Shown: positions 18,668 to 28,900 of the stretch, in pieces
Position numbering within the stretch: position 1 is the stretch's first letter
How the letters are laid out: each line of letters starts with the position of its first letter
Assembly: GCA_003994795.1 (NCBI GenBank)
Contig: AP018269.1
Span: 2,658,558-2,722,557 of the forward strand
Direction: 5' to 3'
DNA length: 64,000 nucleotides
DNA from: Cylindrospermum sp. NIES-4074
GTDB lineage: Bacteria; Cyanobacteriota; Cyanobacteriia; Cyanobacteriales; Nostocaceae
Made by a program: the position numbers and the translations under genes
Notes under the pieces: generated by a model
The model's input: the letters and a program-made list of their open reading frames with translations, nothing else
What the model was told of the DNA's origin: nothing
Databases searched by the model: none

Positions 18668-21600
18668 TTACTTCTTAATTCTTTGTTTTAAACCTTGCAA
18701 ATCACTACAATTAAAAGTTTTTTGTCCACCTTCTTGAGGTAAAGACGCTACCAATTCCACTTCTCCTTTTGCATTAATTATCCAGTCTGTTGCTGCCACA
18801 ATTTGCTGTCTAGCTTGAGGAATTGATGCAGAATTATTTACTTGATTGCTACTTTGCGTAGTTGTAAAATCTCGCATATCAGACAGGAGCGTTTGAGGGC
18901 GAATGGTTGCAGTGGGATCTGCTGGTAAACCGCCCCGCCCCGTGACAGTAAAGGAATTACCCTCGGCAGATGCACAAGCGGCAGCTACGCGATCATTTGC
19001 ATCGCTGAGATTTGCTGGTAATTCCACTAATCCCGAATTAGGATCGACTTGCGGATCGTTAATCGATACTGTACCAGAAACGCCAAACTCAGAACTAGCA
19101 GTAATGTCGCTTCTGGTGGTGGGTCGCACTTGAAAGCTAATACCAAAAAGACCTGTAGCAGTAATATCAATATTGCCACCACTACCGAAGAAAGCGTTGG
19201 CTGAAATATCACTATTTTCTTGAGGCACGGCAGCAATAAAATTTGTGTTGATAGTAATGATGCCGCCATCCCCACCTGCACGAGCATTCCCCGCAGTGGT
19301 GGAAATGCGACTGCCACGACGTAATAATAATAAATCTGCTAACTGTAGGGTAATATTACCGCCGTCTGTGCTGGCTGTTTCCGCAGAAATTAAGCCTTGA
19401 TTATCGAGTCTTAATTCGTCTGCCTGAATCTCTATATTGCCCCCAATACCGCTGCCTTGGCTATCAACAGAAATGGCGGCCCCATCGCGAATTTCAACCA
19501 GTTCGGGATCTACAAAGATATAGCCACCGTTGCCAGTCGAACCCGCAGTTGTATTGGAAAACAAACCCGTGTTTGCACCTGAGAGGAAGACTCTATTTGT
19601 CGCTTTGACAATGATATTGCCTGCATCTGCTCGACTTTCGGTTAATGCTTCTAATTGTGCGCCATTGGTGACAGATAAAGATGGTGTAGTAATTTGTAGA
19701 GTTCCACCTTTTCCGGTTGCACCCTGTAAAGTGCCGACAAAAGCACCACTAGGTTTAAAAGGTTCACCAGGATTACCATCAAAGGAAACTGATTCACTAG
19801 CATTAATAAAAATGTCGCCGGCATTACCTGAAGCAACGGTACTCGCACTAATTCCCGCACCATTTCTCACAGCCAGTTGACCCGTCTTAATGTCTATGAC
19901 ATTACCGTGACCTCGTGAACCGGGTAAAACTTCACTAATAATGCCACTAGGAATGAGGGTTGGTTGGGGACGATTGGCGATCGCTAGCAGAATTGCCCCA
20001 TCTATCATAATGGATTTTGCTGCATCTACCTCAATTCTACCTGCATCCCCTTGTCCCAAGGTAGTGGCTCTGATTTGCGCTCCCTGTTGCAGCGATAGGG
20101 AGCCTGTTTTAATTTGAATGATGCCACCGTTACCTTGAGCGTTAGGAAAGACAATGTTACTAAAACCACTAAAACGCCCTGTTGGTGAAGTTCCGGTAAG
20201 GTTAATTGCATCCTGAGCGTTGACTGTAATTTTGCCTGCATTGCCTAGACGTTCTGTTTGAGAAAATACCTGACCGCCATTGGTGGCCACAAAAGTTTTG
20301 GTATTAATCTCAACATTGCCAGCGTTCCCACCATTTGTACTTATGGTCTGACTTCCTAATTTTGAGTTATTTAAAGAAATTGCCTCAGCATTCACAATCA
20401 CATCACCAGCATTACCACCACGAGTTACGTTGGATAAATCAGCTTGATTTGCTTCCAAAGTCTTAGCAGTAATGATCAGTTTGCCACCTGATGCTGTTGC
20501 ACGTGAGCGCACATTACTTTGCACATAGTTACTCAAGAAAATAAATGGTGCATTTAGTGTCACATCACCACCTTGACCGGCACCGAAGGAGGCACTTTCA
20601 ATAAAGGAACTTCCCAGGGGAGCTTGTTCTTGAATAATGGCTGTTTGACTCTTGAGGGTAATATTTCCCCCAACTGAACCGTAGGAGAAAATCTGCGATC
20701 CAACAGGCATGAAAATATCATTTTGAGCTAACAATTTGATATCACCACCAACTGCGGGAGGTGTAGCGGCTCTAAAATCAATCCCAGAAGTATTCAACAC
20801 GTTAGGGGTAGTAATTTTTCCCCGTGAGTCAATCACAACATTACCACCGCCGGTGGCACTGGATGTGTCTAGGGCTGAGGTAACTTTAATGTCACCAGAT
20901 AGAGCGGAATTGGGTTGATATTGATTAGTTAAAAAAACCAATCCTCCCTGATTCTTAATCTGATTGATATTAATATTTGCACTGGTGGGATTACCACCGG
21001 TGTTAGGAAGAGAAGAAAAACCGCTGGAATTTCCGCTAATTCCAGGGGGGTTAAAAGCGGTTGTGCCGGCTCTGATATCAACGGTGGGTTTTAGGCTGCC
21101 ATTTATTAGAAGTTGGGTTACTCCATCAGCAAGAGTGACTGTTTCATTAATAAAACTGGTTGTATCTGGATTGGTAATATTCAGACTGTCAATTGTGACG
21201 CTGCCACCTGCAAAAATATGGATGGAAGCGCCTGTATAACTATTAAAACTTACATCTCCACTAGCTCGAATAATGGGGTCGTCAAAGCTGACTAAATTTC
21301 CTCCAGCACCATTTGTGGTTCTGACGATGAGGTTCCCATCAGTGGAAAGTTGAATATTTCCAGCGACAGGATTATCTGAACGCAACACCATATCTTCTCC
21401 AGCAAAGAAGCCACTGGTGGGATGATTTAAGGCCAAGAGGTCTATTTGATTGCCTTCAACTATTACTTGCCCTCCAGCAGAGGCTCTAAAAGGGTCATTG
21501 TTGCTCTCTCGGACTTTCAGTGTATCGGTAGCTTGCAAGGTTAAGTTACCACCTGCTTGTAACTGTCCTTGCAGGTCAAGATTTGTCCCCACTAAAGTTA

Positions 21601-22189
21601 AGTCTTGCCCTACAGATAAGTTACCAGAGTTGGCGATCGCATTTTGGGGAGGTAACCAACTATCTAACCCTGGACGAAAATTGATAGTGAGTAGGGGTGG
21701 TGCTTCTGGGTTTTGAGTCCCGAATTGATAATTTTCTAAGAGTAGGCTGCGGCTGGTGGTACCAAAAAAGGAACCGGAGACATCTAACTGTGCATCTTTC
21801 CCAAAGATGATGCCGTTGGGATTAATTAAGTACAGGTTAGCACTGCCTAAGACCCCCAACTTACCAAAAATATTAGATGGTTGATTTCCCGTGACTCGTC
21901 CCAGAATATTGGCAATTCCAGAGGGGTTGGTAAAATACACCCGTTGCCGATTACCTACGTTGAAATCTTGGAAACTGTGGAACAGATTGTTACCCCGAAT
22001 TGCTCCCCCATCTATGCGGTCTATCAAACCACCGGGATTTTGTACACTAGGGGTAACGATAGAGCGTTCAGATCCCAAACTGTTATCAGGCACAATTTGA
22101 GCGATTGCCTCCGGTGGGTGGGATAAGCTTAGGGTATAGGCGATCATCGCACCACTGCTTGCTAAAATTCCGAGCCTCTGGAAACGCAC
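18668..22189 (-). CDS. Filamentous-haemagglutinin-like exoprotein (TpsA, two-partner secretion)
   Basis: An 1173-residue protein with a signal peptide (cleavage probably after PEAIAQ) and an N-terminal TPS domain: SIVTPSVQ..GLIDRIDGGAIRGNNLFHSF, IFGKLGVLGSANLYLINPNGIIFG. This is followed by a long right-handed beta-helix rich in GNAG, NITV and GGNI turns. A C-terminal region of about 120 residues has two Cys (one in VAAACASAEG, one in FNCSDLQ). TpsA proteins cross the outer membrane through a TpsB/FhaC pore; no tpsB is in the window, so the pore must be elsewhere. It lies 53 bp after the DUF11/RTX gene and is probably in the same unit. Confidence 0.9.
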   Translation of the reverse strand: MRFQRLGILASSGAMIAYTLSLSHPPEAIAQIVPDNSLGSERSIVTPSVQNPGGLIDRIDGGAIRGNNLFHSFQDFNVGNRQRVYFTNPSGIANILGRVTGNQPSNIFGKLGVLGSANLYLINPNGIIFGKDAQLDVSGSFFGTTSRSLLLENYQFGTQNPEAPPLLTINFRPGLDSWLPPQNAIANSGNLSVGQDLTLVGTNLDLQGQLQAGGNLTLQATDTLKVRESNNDPFRASAGGQVIVEGNQIDLLALNHPTSGFFAGEDMVLRSDNPVAGNIQLSTDGNLIVRTTNGAGGNLVSFDDPIIRASGDVSFNSYTGASIHIFAGGSVTIDSLNITNPDTTSFINETVTLADGVTQLLINGSLKPTVDIRAGTTAFNPPGISGNSSGFSSLPNTGGNPTSANININQIKNQGGLVFLTNQYQPNSALSGDIKVTSALDTSSATGGGNVVIDSRGKITTPNVLNTSGIDFRAATPPAVGGDIKLLAQNDIFMPVGSQIFSYGSVGGNITLKSQTAIIQEQAPLGSSFIESASFGAGQGGDVTLNAPFIFLSNYVQSNVRSRATASGGKLIITAKTLEANQADLSNVTRGGNAGDVIVNAEAISLNNSKLGSQTISTNGGNAGNVEINTKTFVATNGGQVFSQTERLGNAGKITVNAQDAINLTGTSPTGRFSGFSNIVFPNAQGNGGIIQIKTGSLSLQQGAQIRATTLGQGDAGRIEVDAAKSIMIDGAILLAIANRPQPTLIPSGIISEVLPGSRGHGNVIDIKTGQLAVRNGAGISASTVASGNAGDIFINASESVSFDGNPGEPFKPSGAFVGTLQGATGKGGTLQITTPSLSVTNGAQLEALTESRADAGNIIVKATNRVFLSGANTGLFSNTTAGSTGNGGYIFVDPELVEIRDGAAISVDSQGSGIGGNIEIQADELRLDNQGLISAETASTDGGNITLQLADLLLLRRGSRISTTAGNARAGGDGGIITINTNFIAAVPQENSDISANAFFGSGGNIDITATGLFGISFQVRPTTRSDITASSEFGVSGTVSINDPQVDPNSGLVELPANLSDANDRVAAACASAEGNSFTVTGRGGLPADPTATIRPQTLLSDMRDFTTTQSSNQVNNSASIPQARQQIVAATDWIINAKGEVELVASLPQEGGQKTFNCSDLQGLKQRIKK

Positions 22190-22242
22190 TATCAGTCACC
22201 TCTGTTAGTCTAAGAAAGCAAATTGGGGATGAAAACTAGCAA

Positions 22243-25200
22243 TTAAAGGATAAAAGCAGCCAAATTAACTGAATTTACTCCTGTTAGCGTGATACTACCA
22301 CCACTTAGGGAAGTCAGATCCAGTTTCAGATTACCATTAATCACATCAGCAAGGTAATCGTTAGCATTGATAATCCCATCGTTATTACTGTCTAAAGCGC
22401 CGCTAGTTATACTCAGTTGGCTGAAGTTGATTTTGTCTTGACCTTCAAAGTCGGTAATGATATCGTTACCAAAATTCGCTGCAAAGACAAATTCATCTGC
22501 ACCTGATCCTCCTGTCAAAGTGTCATTACCTCTGCCACCAGTGAAGATATCACTACCGTTCCCGCCGGCAATCAAGTCATCACCATTAAAACCAAACAAA
22601 ATATCACTACCATTCAATCCTTGAATCACATCATTAAAACGAGTGCCAGTAATCTTATCTATCGAATTGTCACCCTGCAAGGTAAAAACAGTATTTGGAT
22701 TGGCAGCAATAATATTCTGTAAGGAGAAGTCAAGGTTGGATGAAGCATTGCCTGATACAAAAATTACCTGATTGACATTGCTATCAACGGTGATGTCTTG
22801 AATTGACCAATTCTTATCGAAGTTGGAACTGCCAATTTTTTGCAATTTCGTTTGAATTAAGCCATCCCCACTTGAATCTTGAATAGTCACGTTGATGCCA
22901 GTGGGATTGGCAAAATTGAATGAGTCTAAAGCGGTTTGTAAATCTGTAAATGTACTTAAAGAATTACCGTTATTATCAGTGACGAAAACACCTGTATCTC
23001 TTACCAAGAGATTAACAGAATTATTGATAATTGGCGAAATTTCACCCGCTTCAAAGGTCAGTTTTTGTGTCTGGGTGCCGTTATTGAAGCTAAATGAGCC
23101 ACTAGAATAAAGGTCACGACTATAAACCCCGTCGTTAATAAAATCAACAAGCGCATTGATGACTGCTTGTTCATCTTGCGTGTTAGACAAATCTCCGTCA
23201 GCCCCTAAATTTAGCCAAGCTGCTAAATTAGCTAAGTATTGCGGATCGCTACTCTTAATCCAAGTTCCTAGAAATGCAGCGACACCTGTTTGACCAGGTT
23301 GTAAGAACTGTGATTGATTATAGTAAGGATAGCCAGTAGAGTCGGAACCACTGTCAGGGTCTGGATTAAAGAAAAAGGAGGGTTCAGAACTATTGGGATT
23401 AGTTAAATTTTCAACTGAGAAAACCTTGAATTGCTCTCCGTTATTTAGTGTTCCCTCAATTTTATAGGTAGAAACATCTAACCTACTACTTGCTGTAATT
23501 GAGCCTGGATTCAAGGTATTTCCATTGACAGCGACAACTTCTGCACTATTTGTGATATTTAAAAAATCAAAGTTTACTTTTTCTGCATTCGCTCCCTTTT
23601 GAAGATTGTAATTGAGGAAAAATGTGCCATTAAAAGTCGCTTCATAATATTCGGGTAAGGCTGTATTTATCTCGCTCGTTCCCGGCTCGGTTGTTCCTAG
23701 TTTGCCTGACCATTTCACAGGTGTGATGTAATCATTACTAACTTTGGCATTGACGGTAACGGTTTTAGATGTACCAGCAGCAATACTGTTAAACAAAACC
23801 TCAATCGTTTGGGCATTATTATCAGTGTCTATGCTTATGCCACCATCAAGATTAGAGAAATTGAGAAACTTTAAACCAATTGGCAACTGTTGTCTGAGAT
23901 CATCAAAAATTTTCACTCCTGTGGCATTAGCAAAACCTTGATTGGTGACAGTAAGTGTAAAGGTGACATCATCTCCAGGAAGGGCAATAAACTGATCTGC
24001 TATGCCATCGGCATTGTTATCAATAGCTTGTTTAACATCGGTAAATGCTTGTTGATTAACCAGGGTAAATTTTTTATCTAGAGTCAGCTTACCGACAGGT
24101 GCAAGTTGACTGGTATAGTCATCTTCTGTAGGGTCGCCATTATTTACGGCTGAATCTGGATCAAACTGATTAGCAGCAATAATTTCTGCAACGTTCGTAT
24201 AGGCAGAAGCGCTGGCTGCGTTGAGAACTGTGCCTGTCAGAGTCAGTGTGGCATTGCTTCCTGATGCAATACTGCCAACATTCCAGATACCCGTCTGGTT
24301 GTTGTAAGTTCCAAGGCTAGGTGTGACACTGACAAAGCTGAAACCAGAAGGTAGTAAATCTTTGACTTTCACCCCTGTGGCGTTGGCTGAACCGCCGTTA
24401 TTTAGTGTCAGCGTGAAGGTGGCTTGATTTCCCACCGATAAGGCAGTGTTAGATATTGTTTGGGTGAGTGATAAATCGGCTAAAGTCCCTAAAGCAGTTG
24501 TCGTACCGTAGGAAAATTCTTCATAACCAGAATCTGCATTTTGAAATTCTGCATAGGTGTAGATGTAAGGATTGCCTGTGAATGCGGTTCCTGGCAAATA
24601 GACCAATACATCACCAACACCACTACCTGAATTGAGACTGCTATTCAATAACACTGTCCCATTCAGATTAATCACGGGGTTTAGTCCGCCAAGTTGATTT
24701 GTAGTTGAGTTGTAACCCGTGATATTTGAGATATTCGACTGAAATACTTGCAATTTTGTTAAAGAGATATCAGGATTGCTATTGCTTTCGTTCAGATCGA
24801 TCCGAAACTCGTAATAGGACGTATTATCAATAGTAATGCTGGGCAAGTCGCTCAGACGAATGGGAATTGTCCCCTGTTTTTGGGTATCAAATTGTACCGT
24901 TCCGCCTGTGTTATAGCCTTTTTCAACAGCACTACCTTGAGATGTTTTGAGGCGTAAGAAGGAAGTGGTACTACTATTGCCTCCTGGATAACTTGTCGTA
25001 GCAAATAAGACAGAATTCCCTGATGCGTCTTGTAACGAACCGGAACTTTGGGCGCTGGGATTTGTCAAATCGAGGAGGGTTACTGAGTCTGTAAAGATAT
25101 CTGTCGCTACTGTACCAGAACGCAGACCTGTTGCCGTTAATTGAAATGTTGCATTCGCAGAATCATCGGGGTTAACATACCATGTTGTTAAAACTGAGCC

Positions 25201-25542
25201 ATTGACTTCACCATCAAGGTCGTATTTGCCTCCATCTTTAACTCGCCAAGGTTTGTGTCCATCGCCTGAAGTGTCTATGGTTACGTCGTCTGTAGTGCCA
25301 AATACGCCGTCAGCACCAGAATCGAGGTGTAAAACTTGCAACTCAACGCTTTCACCAGGAGTGAACCCACTCGCTGTAATATAGGCTGTCTCACCTGGCT
25401 GGTAATCTTCCTTATTTGTTTTTACTGTAGAATTTGACTCATAATTTGTCAGGAAATCATCACTTTGTAGAAACTTAATTTTATTTTTACTAGACTTTAA
25501 TAATCTCGAAAAAAATACAGATCCAAAATTTTGATTTGCCAT
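22243..25542 (-). CDS. Large secreted protein with DUF11-type repeats and C-terminal RTX repeats
   Basis: A 1099-residue protein. An N-terminal Ig-like segment (SVELQVLHLDSGADGVFG) follows a Lys/Asn-rich leader without a classical signal peptide. Two DUF11-type repeats lie near residues 370-460 and 525-610 (QATFTLTLNNGGSANATGVK; DVTFTLTVTNQGFANATGVK). Toward the C-terminus are four RTX nonapeptides (GSDILFGFNGDDLIAGG, GNDTLTGG; about 970-1010) and an EF-hand-like DSNNDGIINAND near 1050. RTX repeats bind Ca2+ outside the cell and usually mean type I secretion by a C-terminal signal. Likely a surface or adhesion protein. First gene of the minus-strand block. Confidence 0.85.
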   Translation of the reverse strand: MANQNFGSVFFSRLLKSSKNKIKFLQSDDFLTNYESNSTVKTNKEDYQPGETAYITASGFTPGESVELQVLHLDSGADGVFGTTDDVTIDTSGDGHKPWRVKDGGKYDLDGEVNGSVLTTWYVNPDDSANATFQLTATGLRSGTVATDIFTDSVTLLDLTNPSAQSSGSLQDASGNSVLFATTSYPGGNSSTTSFLRLKTSQGSAVEKGYNTGGTVQFDTQKQGTIPIRLSDLPSITIDNTSYYEFRIDLNESNSNPDISLTKLQVFQSNISNITGYNSTTNQLGGLNPVINLNGTVLLNSSLNSGSGVGDVLVYLPGTAFTGNPYIYTYAEFQNADSGYEEFSYGTTTALGTLADLSLTQTISNTALSVGNQATFTLTLNNGGSANATGVKVKDLLPSGFSFVSVTPSLGTYNNQTGIWNVGSIASGSNATLTLTGTVLNAASASAYTNVAEIIAANQFDPDSAVNNGDPTEDDYTSQLAPVGKLTLDKKFTLVNQQAFTDVKQAIDNNADGIADQFIALPGDDVTFTLTVTNQGFANATGVKIFDDLRQQLPIGLKFLNFSNLDGGISIDTDNNAQTIEVLFNSIAAGTSKTVTVNAKVSNDYITPVKWSGKLGTTEPGTSEINTALPEYYEATFNGTFFLNYNLQKGANAEKVNFDFLNITNSAEVVAVNGNTLNPGSITASSRLDVSTYKIEGTLNNGEQFKVFSVENLTNPNSSEPSFFFNPDPDSGSDSTGYPYYNQSQFLQPGQTGVAAFLGTWIKSSDPQYLANLAAWLNLGADGDLSNTQDEQAVINALVDFINDGVYSRDLYSSGSFSFNNGTQTQKLTFEAGEISPIINNSVNLLVRDTGVFVTDNNGNSLSTFTDLQTALDSFNFANPTGINVTIQDSSGDGLIQTKLQKIGSSNFDKNWSIQDITVDSNVNQVIFVSGNASSNLDFSLQNIIAANPNTVFTLQGDNSIDKITGTRFNDVIQGLNGSDILFGFNGDDLIAGGNGSDIFTGGRGNDTLTGGSGADEFVFAANFGNDIITDFEGQDKINFSQLSITSGALDSNNDGIINANDYLADVINGNLKLDLTSLSGGSITLTGVNSVNLAAFIL

Positions 25543-25710
25543 GATTTTATTGTCTATGCTTATATTTAATTCACTACATCTGGAATTTGAGAATCTTCAG
25601 TATTATACATACTTAGGCAGGTTTACATAGAATTTTTACTAGATGTTTGCCTAAATTTCATAATCTTCTCAATATTCTTTTTTTAAAAAATATATAAAAT
25701 TGATTTATTT

Positions 25711-25919
25711 GTAAGCATTCAGCTATTCCTTGGTCAGCTAAAACGTAAGCATTCAGCTATCAGTGGTCAGCAGTCAGCTAGAACCAGTTTTTAGACTGAG
25801 TTTAAGCGTTTTGAGTTGGGACAACTGACACCAAAAGCAATTAGCAGTTCCTCTGCCAAAATGCTGATAAATTCTTTAATGAAAGCTGAAAGCTGATAGC
25901 TGACGGCTGAATGCTTACC
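25711..25919. mobile_element. MITE-like element, family A, copy 1
   Basis: It begins GTAAGCATTCAGC and ends with the exact reverse complement GCTGAATGCTTAC, 13-bp perfect terminal inverted repeats. The interior shares long stretches with copy 2 at 45473-45739 (for example tttagactgag, gacaccaaaagca, ataaattctt). The left terminus is repeated at 25745, so the end appears duplicated. No ORF is present. It ends 10 bp after the nitric oxide synthase stop codon. No clear target duplication is seen for this copy. Confidence 0.75.
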
Positions 25920-25929
25920 TTTTACCTGC

Positions 25930-28900
25930 TTAAGCCTGATGGTGAAATGGACACTTCAGCACAGCAGATTCTGTTTGCCAGGGGTCACGTTGATAGAAAT
26001 AGTTGGGTTTTAAAAGACGATTTTCAAACTCTACGGTATACACCGGAGTCGTTGAAGCTGATATTGGTGGAATTAGCCAAATGCGATCGCCATAAACCTG
26101 CCGACCACACTGTTGTTCATCATCCACAAACTGCATAAAGGAAGCAGTCAGGGCATGGTGATCGAGTATCCTAACACCATATTTTTTGTATGAGTGCAGG
26201 ACAGCTACATTCATTTCTACCAAAGCTAAATCTTTCCACAGCGTCATCGTTTCGCTGCAATCTAAGCCGATCTTTTCGGCAATTATGGGCAGCATATTGT
26301 AACGGTCAATATCACTGAAGTTTCTGGCGCCAATTTCTGCACCCATGTAGAAGCCGTTAAAGGGTGTAGGGTATTGTATGCCGCCCATATCTAGCATCAT
26401 GTTACTAACCGCAGGCAAAGCGAACCACTTCAGACCTAATTCCTCAAACCAGTCATAGCGGGGATGAGAAAGAGGTACTTCCATAATGATTTCTGGCGGA
26501 ATTTCAAACCATTTCGGTTCCTGTTCTCCAATTTGGATAATTAACGGCAATACATCAAACCGGGTTCGAGATGCTTTAGTCCAACCAAATTTTAGTGCTT
26601 GCTCAGTTAACTCCACATTGGCAGGATCGCCTAAAATCTTACCATCTGGTTGCCGATAACCTGCATAGCGCAGCATCAGACCGTTCCATACTCGAATCTT
26701 CAGGTTAGGACTGAGGATGGTAATGGTCGATCGCAAGTTGCCGTTATTGGTGGCAAACTTAATGTGTTCTACCAGTGTTTGAAAAATCTCTTCCTCGGTT
26801 TGCAGATGTCGCAGATCGCGCAGTTGCAAACTTTGCCAAAAATTCCGTCCCAAGCACCGGTTACTATTGCGCCAAGCTAGCTTTGTGCCATAAGCTAGTT
26901 CATCATAGGTGTGTTCGTAGGTTCCCGTCTGCTCAATTGCGGCTTTCACTTCTTGCCAACGGGGCATGAATACTTCCCCTAACCCTTGTTCTAGGTAACA
27001 TTGCTTAAGAAATACTTCGGCTTCTTGCATGACAGAGGCGATCGGCTCAACATATATGCTGTCTTGCTCAATTGGTGTAATTCCTCCCGCTAGTTGAATT
27101 ATCTGCCGGACGGGAGTTTTCGCTTTGCCCTCTTCGTCTAACTTTGAGGAAAATAACTCTTGACGAATGGCGCTATCCTGCCAGCTTGCTTGCTGCAAAT
27201 AGTCGCGCATTGCATCCATGAATGGCTGGGGGCCGCACATGAACGCAACTGTACCATCAGAATAAGGATAAAGATTTTGTACTGTTGCTGTATCTAGTCT
27301 GCTACCCGATCGCGTTGCGCGGAGGGTGAAAGTTAAATTTGGGTGAGCAGATGTGAGTTGTTCTAATTCTGATTTAAAGACAAAATCCTCTGGGTAGGGA
27401 GCCGACCAATCAAGGTGAAAAGAACGGGTATCACCGCGATGAGCCAGAGTCCGCATCATGGCGATCGCCGGAGTTACACCAATTCCCCCAGCAAAGAACA
27501 CGACGGGTTGCTCATCTTCTAACACAAATTCGCCCCGTGGTTGAGAAATTCGCATCAGGGCTTCTGAATCGGCGCGATCGCATAACCACCGCGAAAATAA
27601 TCCTAACTCCTCACGTTTAACTGTGATTTCATATTGTTCTGTCTGATCGGCAGGTGAACTCAAGGTATAAGCGCGAGTCACCCAGCTACCATCGACCCGT
27701 CCTTGAATCAAAATATGTTGTCCAGGTTTGGAGGCCACAATTTCTTCGTACACTGGACGAAATTGGAAGCAAACCATATTTCTCCCTAAGTCTTGTTTAG
27801 CAATCAGTTCAGCAACTGCCAGATTTGCCGAACCTAGCATTTCTTCAACTAATGGCTGGCAACTGCCACAAACCATTGTGACTTGGGTTTGTTCCGCAAT
27901 TCTTTCTAAGGTATCCAAACCTGTATCCAGCAATTCCCGCACTTTGCCACAGGTTGTTTTTGTACAGTTGCAAATGATATCACTATCTGAACCCAGGGTG
28001 ATGGCTTCCTCTATTTGGAATTCTCCGAGTTCTCGGAACAAAGCCACCTGCCAACGTGGCAAAGGTTCATCTTGAAAAAACAATTGAATTGCTAACCGTC
28101 GTCCTGCCCAACGTCCGCGTACTGACAGGCTAATCAGCTTACTGTCTTGCAACTTGAGGACTCGTTCGCTACCGTTTTCTGCTGTGTAGCGTACTTCTTC
28201 TACATCTTTATGATCCTCATCTGCCCAGCGCCATTCCAAAAGTTCACCATCCAAGGTGCGCTGACCAATCAGCATTCGGTTATTGGCTTGTAGTAGACGA
28301 GTGATCAGTGCAGGTCTTCCTGCTAATAATCCTTCGCTAACGGTGAGAATGCCGCGTCCCGGCAAGATGTAGACGTTGATCAATTCCAAAATACTTTGGC
28401 TAACCCAATCTGTAAGCGACGGATTGGGCTGATTTAGCCATTGGGTTACGGCTTGTCCCTGTGCTGGCAATCCATGCTGAGTCAATGTTGTCAGCCACTC
28501 TAAGCGCGACTGGGCTGCTTTATCACTCAGTCCGCTTACCATCCAGTCGTGCAATGCTGCGGATGTAGGCACGTCAAAGTAACGCACCTCAGTAGGCACG
28601 TCTGCCAAAATTTTGTGGAGATGTTCTTCTAAGCCTTGAATAAACTCGTCAAAATCGATTGTGCCACTGCTGTCTGTATCTGCTTGTTGCAGAATTGTTT
28701 GAGCATCGTCATGGCTGTATCCTAAATCCAACAGATAGGGAAACAGTTCTGCTGCATCAATCTGTCCGCTTTGATCTAGGTCGATGGACTGAAATCGCAG
28801 TTGAGCAAACTGCCGCGCATTCATGGTTTGTGTGAGGACATCTGATAGTCCTGTGGCAATATCCTGTCCGGTGAGTTGAGTTGAACCTGTCAGGATTTCT

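Noticed and set aside
25543..25710. NtcA-type GTA-N8-TAC sites upstream of several genes
   Set aside because: Candidates near nos, cysH and 45997 had the wrong spacing.
28000..28640. Globin domain in the NOS, as in the Synechococcus enzyme
   Set aside because: No globin helix pattern with proximal His in a suitable context was recognised between the EF-hands and the Fe-S motif.
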